Shown piece after piece: positions 7,781-13,590 of a DNA stretch of 27,024 nucleotides. Below the pieces are notes generated by a model. That model saw nothing but the letters and a program-made list of their open reading frames with translations. It did no database searches and had not been told where the DNA came from. Origin of the DNA: CAYOHP01 sp964403795 [NCBI: uncultured bacterium] (GTDB taxonomy: Bacteria; Muiribacteriota; UBA6191; CAZXTJ01). A program made the position numbers and the translations under genes. The stretch spans positions 1 to 27,024 of the forward strand of contig CAYOHP010000093.1 in NCBI GenBank assembly GCA_964403795.1. The letters are read 5' to 3'. Each line of letters begins with the position of its first letter. Position 1 is the first letter of the stretch.

Positions 7781-8152
7781 GTGAACCTGAAGCTCCTGAA
7801 CGTGGCGGCGGTCTCGCTGGTGGGCGCGGCCCTGACCGAGCGGGGCCGGCGTCGGACCTTCCTCGGGCTGGTGCTGGCGGCGGCCGTCCTCGACCTGCTG
7901 ATGCTGGGGCACCTGATGCTCTTCAGGCCGGTGGCCGAGCGGGCGAGCGCCGGTCTCGCCCCGGTCCAGATGCTGCACGTCGTGGTCAGCGGGATCTTCC
8001 CGGTGCTCTACCCCCTGCTGGTGGTGGCGGCCTTCGACGCCCTTCCCGACCGGCGACGGGGGGATCGTCCGGTGGTGGACACCCGACTGCTGCTGGCCTT
8101 CGCCCTGCTGCGCTTCGCCAGCTTCGCCACCAGCTACCTGATGGTGGAGTGA
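7781..8152 (+). CDS. Small multi-pass membrane protein of unknown function
   Basis: A 123-residue protein with three clear hydrophobic helices (about 26-48, 63-86, 102-120) and a weaker one at the N-terminus. The loops are rich in Arg (TERGRRR at about 19-25, PDRRRGDR at about 89-96), which suggests cytoplasmic placement. I do not recognise the family. The GTG at 7781 has GGAGG a few bases upstream. The gene is divergent from the metallopeptidase-ABC-S51 cassette, and the 87-base gap would hold promoters for both, so the two units may be co-regulated. It ends 26 bases from the convergent lipoprotein gene. Confidence 0.7.
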   Translation: MNLKLLNVAAVSLVGAALTERGRRRTFLGLVLAAAVLDLLMLGHLMLFRPVAERASAGLAPVQMLHVVVSGIFPVLYPLLVVAAFDALPDRRRGDRPVVDTRLLLAFALLRFASFATSYLMVE

Positions 8153-8178
8153 GAGGCTGAGGGGATCCGCCGGCGTCG

Positions 8179-8880
8179 TCACGGCGCCCCGGTCGCGGGA
8201 GCCCGAGCGGGAGCCCGATCCGGCCCGGCGGCGGCCGCTTCGGCCTCGGCCGCGATCCACTCCGGCATCCGCTCCGCGACGGCCCGCGTCAGGTCGAGGA
8301 CCCGCGGTTCGGTAGGCCCAGCGCCGGCACCAGGGCCGGGCGCCCCCTGGCCCTGGCCGGATCCCGGCGCCGGGCCGGTGCCGGACTCGGTCGGACCGTG
8401 GGCAGGCTCGTCCCAGACCAGGGCCACCCGGGCGAAGCCTGAGGCATAGAGGAGTTCGATCGGGCCGCTGACCTTGCGGGTCGGGGCTCCCGCCACCGAG
8501 TCCCCCGGCGAGCCGGCCGGCACCGGGCGCGAGAACCGCTCATGCACGATCGCCCCGGCCGCCACCGTCCCGAGTTCGAAGACCTGGCGCTGGCCGGGGA
8601 CGAAGTCGACCTCCAGCCGGGCCCCCGGCAAGGGGACGGGCCGGGGATTGACCAGGTCGACGACCAGGTCGTAGCGGGCCGGGCCCACGACCGGTCCCGC
8701 CCCCCGCACCGCGGCCAGGAACAGGAGTTCGGGCTCGGGCGGCGGCGGTGGCGCCGGGGGATCGCCGCAGGCGGAGACGAGGATCGCCGGCAGGGCCAGC
8801 CGCAGGGTGCGCGATCGGCGGGACCCGGATCGGGGACCCCCGATGCCGGCGGCCCCCCGCCCTCTGGGAAACGATCGCAA
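8179..8880 (-). CDS. Predicted lipoprotein of unknown function
   Basis: A 233-residue protein with an Arg-rich n-region, a short hydrophobic stretch and the lipobox LVSAC, giving lipidation at Cys38. After a Pro-rich spacer, residues of about 55-150 look like a small beta-sandwich: a strand pattern around YDLVVDLVNPRPVPLPGA and a VAAGAIVHERF turn, reminiscent of FxLYD-type or CARDB-type accessory domains, but I cannot name it with confidence. The tail is low-complexity Gly/Pro/Ala with an Ala/Glu helix. The TTG at 8880 is chosen because GGAGG lies four bases upstream; the n-region of about 25 residues is then rather long. It is divergent from yggS. Confidence 0.7.
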   Translation of the reverse strand: MRSFPRGRGAAGIGGPRSGSRRSRTLRLALPAILVSACGDPPAPPPPPEPELLFLAAVRGAGPVVGPARYDLVVDLVNPRPVPLPGARLEVDFVPGQRQVFELGTVAAGAIVHERFSRPVPAGSPGDSVAGAPTRKVSGPIELLYASGFARVALVWDEPAHGPTESGTGPAPGSGQGQGAPGPGAGAGPTEPRVLDLTRAVAERMPEWIAAEAEAAAAGPDRAPARAPATGAP

Positions 8881-8936
8881 CCTGCCTCCGTCCCGGGGCT
8901 CGCGTCGCCCAGGCGCTTCCCGAGCGGGCTTCCGCC

Positions 8937-8965
8937 TTGCCTCCGGGTACGGACCAGTGTAGGAT
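8937..8965 (+). promoter_or_regulatory. Likely sigma-70-type promoter for yggS-divIVA
   Basis: TTGCCT at 8937-8942 and TAGGAT at 8960-8965 are separated by exactly 17 bases, the optimal spacing. Transcription would begin near 8972, about 55 bases before the GTG start of yggS. This is the best promoter-like match I found in the window, though in GC-rich DNA such matches still need mapping. Confidence 0.45.
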
Positions 8966-9027
8966 CCGAGCACCCGGGGGGCAAGATCCCGACAAGTTCG
9001 GCCTCCAACCCACCCGGATTGGACGAA

Positions 9028-9723
9028 GTGAGCTCGCTCCCCGACCGGGCCCGGCGCATCACCGACGAGCTCCGCCGCCTCGCGGAGTCGGTGGGGAGAC
9101 CGCCTCCCCGCCTGGTCGCCGTGACCAAGACCCGCTCCGAGGCGGAGGTCCGGGAAGCCGTGGCCGCCGGCCTCCACGACCTGGCCGAGAACCGGACCCG
9201 GGACCTCGACGCCCGCCGCCAGGCCCTCGCCGATCTGCCCGAGGTGCGCTGGCACTTCGTGGGTCACCTCCAGACCAACAAGGTCGCCTCGGTGGCCGGG
9301 AAGGTGACGCTGATCCATTCGCTCGACTCGGTCCGCCTGATCGACAAGCTCGAGGCCCGGCTGGCGACCCTAGGGTCCCCTCCCCAGCCGGTCCTGCTCG
9401 AGGTGGCCACCAGCGGGGAGGCCACCAAGACCGGTCTGCCGCCGGAAGAGCTCGACGCCGCCATGGAGGCCATGGCGCGGTCTCCCCACCTCGAGCTCCA
9501 TGGCCTGATGACCATGGCGGCGCTGGGTGCCGACGAGCGGACCGCCCGGGGCTCGTTCGCCCGCCTCTCCGGCATGCTCGACGACCTCTCCCCCCGCCAC
9601 CCCGACGTCTTCAAGGCCCGGGAGCTCTCCATGGGCATGAGCGCCGACTGGCGCTGGGCCGTGCTCGAGGGCTCCACCATGGTCCGGATCGGCACCGCAC
9701 TCTTCGAGGAAGGACACGCCTGA
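9028..9723 (+). CDS. yggS: PLP homeostasis protein, YggS/PLPBP family
   Basis: A 231-residue single-domain TIM-barrel protein that binds pyridoxal 5'-phosphate and balances cellular PLP without known catalytic activity. VAVTKTRS carries the PLP lysine at residue 34 (36 in the E. coli protein). WHFVGHLQTNK, the HSLDSVRL segment, and LSMGMSADW with VRIGTALF at the C-terminus are family hallmarks. Full length for the family. Neither candidate start (GTG 9028, TTG 9019) has a clear ribosome site; 9028 gives the usual length. The stop overlaps the divIVA ATG by one base (TGATG), indicating translational coupling. yggS is commonly found in division-gene neighbourhoods, which agrees with divIVA next to it. 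Confidence 0.93.
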   Translation: MSSLPDRARRITDELRRLAESVGRPPPRLVAVTKTRSEAEVREAVAAGLHDLAENRTRDLDARRQALADLPEVRWHFVGHLQTNKVASVAGKVTLIHSLDSVRLIDKLEARLATLGSPPQPVLLEVATSGEATKTGLPPEELDAAMEAMARSPHLELHGLMTMAALGADERTARGSFARLSGMLDDLSPRHPDVFKARELSMGMSADWRWAVLEGSTMVRIGTALFEEGHA

Positions 9724-10259
9724 TGTCGAACCCCCTGCCCCAGGGCGAGGACTCCCCGCTGGCCCCTCCGGCCGCCGGCTCCGCGCCCGGCCCCACCGGT
9801 CGGCTCACCGCCCTCGACGTGCAACGGCAGCAGTTCTCCCGCCGGCGCATCGGCGGCCTCGACGAGGAGGAGGTCTACCGCTTCCTCGGCCTGGTGGCCC
9901 GGGAGCTCGAGGGCACGGTGGTCGAGAACCGCCGCCTGAAGGAGTCCATGCTCCGGAGCCAGAAGCAGCTCCAGGACTACATCGAGCTCGAACGGACCCT
10001 GAAGCAGACCCTGGCCACCGCCCAGCGCACCACCACCGAGAGCCGGGGCCACGCCCAGAAGGAGGCGGAGCTCATCCTCAAGCAGGCCGAGCTCGACGCC
10101 GAGCGGATCGTGGACGAGGCCCGCTCCGAGGCCCGCCAGCTCCTCGACGAGGTCCGGGAGTTGAAGAAGGCCAAGCGCCAGCTCCGGATCGAGTTGAAGA
10201 CCCTGATCGACGGCTACGCCGACATGCTGAAGGACCCCGAGCCCGAGAAGAAGGTCTGA
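9723..10259 (+). CDS. divIVA: DivIVA-domain protein
   Basis: A 178-residue coiled-coil protein. After a Pro/Gly-rich N-terminal stretch of about 28 residues, LTALDVQRQQFSRRR followed by GLDEEEVYRFLGLV (about 45-58) matches the membrane-binding N-terminal DivIVA module. From about 62 to 170 the sequence is an almost continuous Glu/Lys/Arg/Leu heptad pattern. DivIVA proteins gather at curved membrane and organise division, polar growth or cell-wall enzymes. The N-terminal extension before the module is longer than in Bacillus DivIVA, where the module starts almost at residue 1. It is coupled to yggS and followed by a YggU-family gene. Its exact role (division, pole or growth) cannot be told. 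Confidence 0.88.
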   Translation: MSNPLPQGEDSPLAPPAAGSAPGPTGRLTALDVQRQQFSRRRIGGLDEEEVYRFLGLVARELEGTVVENRRLKESMLRSQKQLQDYIELERTLKQTLATAQRTTTESRGHAQKEAELILKQAELDAERIVDEARSEARQLLDEVRELKKAKRQLRIELKTLIDGYADMLKDPEPEKKV

Positions 10260-10362
10260 CCCTGTCGCGCCCTCGTCGGGGGAAGGCCGGCCGCCCGCCC
10301 CCGGGACCTCCACCGGGTGCCGGGCCGGATTCCCCGCAACCGGCGTGGTGTGCCCCCCACCC

Positions 10363-10368
10363 GGGAGG
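10363..10368 (+). promoter_or_regulatory. Ribosome binding site before a possible CTG start
   Basis: GGGAGG lies four bases before CTG at 10373, the expected first codon of the YggU-family protein. No ATG, GTG or TTG exists in that frame between the divIVA stop and the conserved N-terminal strand, so this site is the best evidence for where translation begins. Confidence 0.45.
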
Positions 10369-10372
10369 CACC

Positions 10373-10630
10373 CTGGTCCAGGTCCGCGCCAAGCCCCGCT
10401 CCCGGCGGCCGGGCGTGGCCGGGATCGAGGCCGGCTGCCTGGTGCTGGCGGTGGACGCCCCCCCGGTCGACGGCAAGGCGAACGAGGCGCTCCGGGCCCT
10501 GCTCGCCGAGGTCGCCGGGGTGCCGCGATCCCGGGTCGAGCTGGTCCGGGGGGCGACCTCGAAGATCAAGGCGTTCCTGGTCGCGGGCGTCACGCCCGGC
10601 GAGGTCACGGCCCGGCTCGCCGGTACCTGA
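10373..10630 (+). CDS. yggU: YggU / DUF167 family protein
   Basis: An 85-residue protein of the DUF167 (YggU) family. The N-terminal strand VQVRAKPRSRR, then VLAVDAPPVDGKANEALRALLAE (positions about 28-50) with the invariant PPVDGKAN, and VELVRGATSKIK are the family signature. Its biochemical role is unknown; it often sits near yggS and yggT in division clusters, as here. The start is problematic: the first ordinary start codon, GTG at 10415, would remove the conserved first strand. A CTG at 10373 with GGGAGG upstream gives a normal-length protein. The gene follows divIVA by 113 bases and converges on a secreted-protein gene. Confidence 0.85.
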   Translation: MVQVRAKPRSRRPGVAGIEAGCLVLAVDAPPVDGKANEALRALLAEVAGVPRSRVELVRGATSKIKAFLVAGVTPGEVTARLAGT

Positions 10631-10632
10631 GC

Positions 10633-10650
10633 CTCCCGCTTCCCTGGGAG
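10633..10650. terminator. Weak hairpin between convergent genes
   Basis: CTCCC (10633-10637) can pair with GGGAG (10646-10650) across an eight-base loop. It lies in the 24-base gap between the convergent yggU and secreted-protein genes, where a shared terminator would be expected. The stem is short and there is no T tract. Confidence 0.2.
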
Positions 10651-10654
10651 CCTG

Positions 10655-11734
10655 CTACCGACGCATGACGCGGAGGTAGGCGTCGACCGGGGCGTGGAAC
10701 AGGAGGCGACGGCCGCGCCGGGCCGAGACGCCCCAGAGCCTGCGGGTGGCCGAGAGATGGAGGCCGGCGGCGCCTTCCGGCCAGGGCCATTCCCCGGCCG
10801 CCCCGGCCTTCGACCCGACCCGCCAGGCCAGCAGCCGGGAGGGCGTTCCCGGGGAGAGCCCGAGCACCACCGGAGGGTCCTCGTCCTCGAGCGGCAGCAG
10901 GGCCAGGGGCAACCGGTCGCCCCCGGCAGGCTCGAACTCCATGCCGCCGTCCATCGAGGGCCATCCCATGGGATCGAGCTGCCAGCGGTCCAGGCGCACC
11001 AGGGCGGGCGGGCCCGCCGTCCCCTCGCCGGCTGCTTCCAGGGTCGCCGCCGTCACCAGGCGGTCCTCGCCCCGCCGGCGCGGCATGGAGCAGGCATGGA
11101 AGCGGACCGGGGCACCGGAGGCCTCTCCCAGGGCGCGGGCCAGATCCACCCGGCCCGGCCCTGCCGTGAGTCGGGGCACCCGGAGGCCGGCGAGTTCCCC
11201 CGCGTCCCCGGTCGCCACCGGCTCGAACCCGGCGAGGTCGTACCCGGCGAGCCCCTCGGTCCGATCGAGCACCATGAGCCGGGTGCCGTCGACGACCATG
11301 CCGACCGGCTCGGGATCCGGGTCCCCCAGCTCGAGGTGGCGGTAGCTCCGGGGGGCTCCCCCGGTGACGTCGACCAGCGAGACCCGGATCCCGCCCCGTC
11401 CCCGCCAGCCCACCAGCGAGAAGAGCCGCCTCCGGCCACCCTGCGAGACTGCGGTCCCGGCCACCGCGAACGGCTCCCGGTCGGGGTCTTCCTGGTCCTC
11501 GGGGGCGAAGCGCCAGGCCTTGGCGAGCCCCTCGGCAGGCCGGGAGTCCTCCTCGCCGCAGGAGGGGATCCTGCTTCGCTCCCCGGCGGGGACCTCCTCG
11601 AGCGAGCGATCGAACTCGAGGTCGAGGAGGCGGACCGACCGATCCGCGAACGTCCTTGCCGGGAGCCCGACGAGCGCCAGCCCCAGGGACGCACCGCGGA
11701 CCGCGGCGGCAGCCTTCCCCCATCGACTCGTCAT
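10655..11734 (-). CDS. Secreted protein, beta-propeller-like, function unknown
   Basis: A 359-residue protein with a clean signal peptide (MTSRWGKAAAAVRG, hydrophobic run, then LPARTFA near residue 30). The rest is strand-rich: GIRVSLVD, a YRHLEL segment, then VVDGTRLMVLDRTEGLAGYDL, followed by a second block (FHACSMP, LVTAATLE, PALVRLDRW) and a C-terminal LHLSATRRLWGVSA. This order recalls a family of secreted propeller-like proteins in Streptomyces whose role is unknown to me; the resemblance is from memory. The ATG at 11734 has GGGAGG six bases upstream. It is divergent from the purine phosphorylase gene with only 76 bases between, and convergent with yggU. No catalytic motif is seen. Confidence 0.75.
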   Translation of the reverse strand: MTSRWGKAAAAVRGASLGLALVGLPARTFADRSVRLLDLEFDRSLEEVPAGERSRIPSCGEEDSRPAEGLAKAWRFAPEDQEDPDREPFAVAGTAVSQGGRRRLFSLVGWRGRGGIRVSLVDVTGGAPRSYRHLELGDPDPEPVGMVVDGTRLMVLDRTEGLAGYDLAGFEPVATGDAGELAGLRVPRLTAGPGRVDLARALGEASGAPVRFHACSMPRRRGEDRLVTAATLEAAGEGTAGPPALVRLDRWQLDPMGWPSMDGGMEFEPAGGDRLPLALLPLEDEDPPVVLGLSPGTPSRLLAWRVGSKAGAAGEWPWPEGAAGLHLSATRRLWGVSARRGRRLLFHAPVDAYLRVMRR

Positions 11735-11810
11735 GACGCGCCTCCCGGGCCACCCGGGAATCGCCCCGGGCCCCGTCCCCATGGTACGAAGCCGGGGACG
11801 GGAGCGCGCC

Positions 11811-12656
11811 ATGACCCTGACCCCGGAGAACCTCCACGAGTCGACCGAAGCGGCCGTCGCCAGCATCCGGGAGGCCTCCCGGCTGGTCCCGGAAGCCGCC
11901 ATCATCCTGGGCACCGGACTCGGCGGGCTGGCCGCGCGGATCGAGGTCGAGACCTCGATCGACTACGACCGGATCCCGCACTTCCCGGTCTCGACGGTCG
12001 AGAGCCACCACGGCCGCCTGATCCTGGGGCGCCTCGGGGGCCGCCCGGTGGTGGCGATGCAGGGGCGGTTCCACCTCTACGAGGGGTACCGGGCGATCGA
12101 GGTCGCCTTCCCGGTCCGGGTCATGCAGCGGCTCGGGGCGCGGGAACTCTACGTGTCCAACGCCTGCGGCGGGATGAACCCGCAGTACGCGGAGCGGGAC
12201 CTGATGATGATCGCCGACCACCTCCACTTCCAGGGGCGCAATCCGCTCCGGGGCCGGAACGACGAGCGCTTCGGCCCCCGCTTCGTCGACCTGCTCGATG
12301 CCTACGATCCGGGGCTCCGGGCCCGGGCCAGGACGATCGCCCGCGAGGAGGGGATCCCGCTCCAGGAGGGGATCTACTCCTGCGTCACCGGCCCCAACCT
12401 GGAGACCCGGGCCGAGTACCGCATGCTGCGCTGGGCGGGGGCCGACGTGGTGGGGATGTCGACGGTGCCCGAGGTGCTGGCGGCCCGCCACATGGGGATG
12501 AAGGTCTTCGCCTGTTCGGTGGTCACCGACATGTGCTTCCCGGAGGCGCTGGCGGTCGCCGACATCTCCCGCATCATCGCCAACGCCATGGAGGCCGAGC
12601 CCCGGCTCACCCGGCTGCTCGAGCGCCTGATCGGCGAGGGTGGAGCCCAGGGCTGA
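11811..12656 (+). CDS. Purine nucleoside phosphorylase, PNP/MTAP family, atypical specificity residue
   Basis: A 281-residue trimeric-type nucleoside phosphorylase that splits purine nucleosides with phosphate. ILGTGLGGLA (32-41) and HGRLILG (67-73) form the phosphate site; MQGRFHLYEGY, NACGGMNP and GPNLETRAEYRMLRWAGADVVG complete the family signature, with Glu198 and Met216 as the base- and ribose-contacting residues. Residue 240, where human PNP has Asn243, is Asp (VVTDMCFPEAL). Asp at this position is linked to 6-aminopurine use: MTA phosphorylases have Asp here, and the Asn243Asp change in human PNP allows adenosine cleavage. Adenosine or methylthioadenosine is therefore a possible substrate besides inosine/guanosine. 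The ATG at 11811 has GGGAG upstream; a second ATG at 11781 lacks one. Confidence 0.93.
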   Translation: MTLTPENLHESTEAAVASIREASRLVPEAAIILGTGLGGLAARIEVETSIDYDRIPHFPVSTVESHHGRLILGRLGGRPVVAMQGRFHLYEGYRAIEVAFPVRVMQRLGARELYVSNACGGMNPQYAERDLMMIADHLHFQGRNPLRGRNDERFGPRFVDLLDAYDPGLRARARTIAREEGIPLQEGIYSCVTGPNLETRAEYRMLRWAGADVVGMSTVPEVLAARHMGMKVFACSVVTDMCFPEALAVADISRIIANAMEAEPRLTRLLERLIGEGGAQG

Positions 12657-12791
12657 GGCCGGGCCTGGGAGCCTGACCATCCCTCGGGTCCCGGCTCGGG
12701 TCTCTCTTTCGGCTCACGCCCGAGACTCCGGAGACTCGCTCCGGAAGCGGGCAACTGTCCGTTTTCCGGTCGGATGCCGACCTCGCGCTCC

Positions 12792-12806
12792 TGGCACAGG
12801 GCGTGC
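12792..12806 (+). promoter_or_regulatory. Possible sigma-54 (-24/-12) promoter
   Basis: TGGCAC at 12792-12797 and GTGC at 12803-12806 match the -24/-12 pattern TGGCAC-N5-TTGC with one mismatch and the required ten bases between GG and GC. Transcription would begin near 12818, just before the proposed CTG start of the lytic transglycosylase. This 192-base gap (12657-12848) otherwise shows no gene. The match is from one site only, and no activator or RpoN gene is in the window. Confidence 0.25.
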
Positions 12807-12836
12807 GGATCCGGCCTCGGGGAAAACGGTCCGCCT

Positions 12837-12842
12837 GGAGGT
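12837..12842 (+). promoter_or_regulatory. Strong ribosome binding site before a possible CTG start
   Basis: GGAGGT lies six bases before CTG at 12849. Starting there yields a textbook lipoprotein signal sequence. The in-frame ATG at 12774 has no ribosome site and gives a polar, non-signal N-terminus, and GTG at 12897 would begin inside the hydrophobic core. Confidence 0.5.
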
Positions 12843-12848
12843 CCTGCC

Positions 12849-13565
12849 CTGCATCCCAGCTCCCTCCGCCCGCGCCGGGGTCCCCGGCGCGCCCTCGTGC
12901 TCGCGGTCGCGCTCGTCACCCTGTTCTCCAATGCCGGCTGCAAGCCCGAGCAGGCCCAGGCCGCGCTCACCGCCATGGCACAGGTGGTCGCCATCCTGGC
13001 CCGCCAGCCCGGAATGACCCCGGGGATGACCCCGGGCGCCACCCCGGGGCTGACGCCGGGCTCGACCCCGTTCCCGGGCTCGAATTTCCCGACCGGTCCC
13101 CAGACCGGGATCGGTCCCGTCGCCGGCGTGAACCCCGGCGGCATGCCCACCAACCTCGACGGCTCCCAGCCGACCAACGGGACCATCCCGAACTTCGGCC
13201 CCAACCCCTCCAAGGCCCAGATCGGGCAGATGCTCGACGCAGCGGCCGCCAAGTACGGGATCCCCCCCGACATCCTGAAGGCGGTGGCATGGCAGGAATC
13301 GAGGTGGAACCCCCGGGCCACCTCCTTCGACGGCGGCCACGGCAAGGGGATCATGCAGATCGACGATCGCTTCCACCAGTTCGCCAAGACCCCGCAGGTC
13401 TTCGACCCGGCCGCCAACATCGACTACGGCGCCCGCTTCCTGAAGCAGAAGTACGACGAGACCGGCTCCTGGGAGGCCGCCCTCAAGCGCTACAACGGCG
13501 GCTCCGCCTACCCTCCCATCGTGATGGCCCACGCCCAGCGGAAGCCGTGGACGGCGGTGGAGTAG
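12849..13565 (+). CDS. Lytic transglycosylase (SLT domain) lipoprotein
   Basis: A 238-residue envelope protein. With a CTG start it has a basic n-region (RPRRGPRR), a hydrophobic core and a cysteine at 31 in SNAGC, a loose lipobox with Asn at -3. A Thr/Pro/Gly spacer (about 54-120, including the repeat at 13008-13067) leads to an SLT-type lysozyme-like domain: AWQESRWNP with catalytic Glu150, GKGIMQI (165-171) and LKRYNGG (212-218). It would cleave peptidoglycan glycan strands to 1,6-anhydro-muropeptides. The domain is small and complete. It sits 25 bases upstream of a transmembrane kinase gene on the same strand. The start codon and lipidation are less certain than the enzyme assignment. Confidence 0.88.
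   Translation: MHPSSLRPRRGPRRALVLAVALVTLFSNAGCKPEQAQAALTAMAQVVAILARQPGMTPGMTPGATPGLTPGSTPFPGSNFPTGPQTGIGPVAGVNPGGMPTNLDGSQPTNGTIPNFGPNPSKAQIGQMLDAAAAKYGIPPDILKAVAWQESRWNPRATSFDGGHGKGIMQIDDRFHQFAKTPQVFDPAANIDYGARFLKQKYDETGSWEAALKRYNGGSAYPPIVMAHAQRKPWTAVE
13008..13067 (+). repeat. Five 12-base tandem units in the transglycosylase linker
   Basis: Five imperfect copies of a 12-base unit (CCGGG followed by variants of ATGACC) encode repeats of Pro-Gly-X-Thr. This gives a flexible linker between the membrane anchor and the enzyme domain. Copy number could vary between strains without breaking the frame. Confidence 0.8.
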
Positions 13566-13590
13566 GAGCCTGTGCCATTCTAGGAGCGGC

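Noticed and set aside
12774-12848. ATG at 12774 as start of the transglycosylase
   Set aside because: No ribosome site and no signal sequence result, and it lies upstream of the possible promoter start. Kept only as an alternative.
13008-13067. Tandem repeat as a possible CRISPR or regulatory array
   Set aside because: Units are contiguous 12-mers without spacers, in frame, encoding a Pro/Gly/Thr linker.
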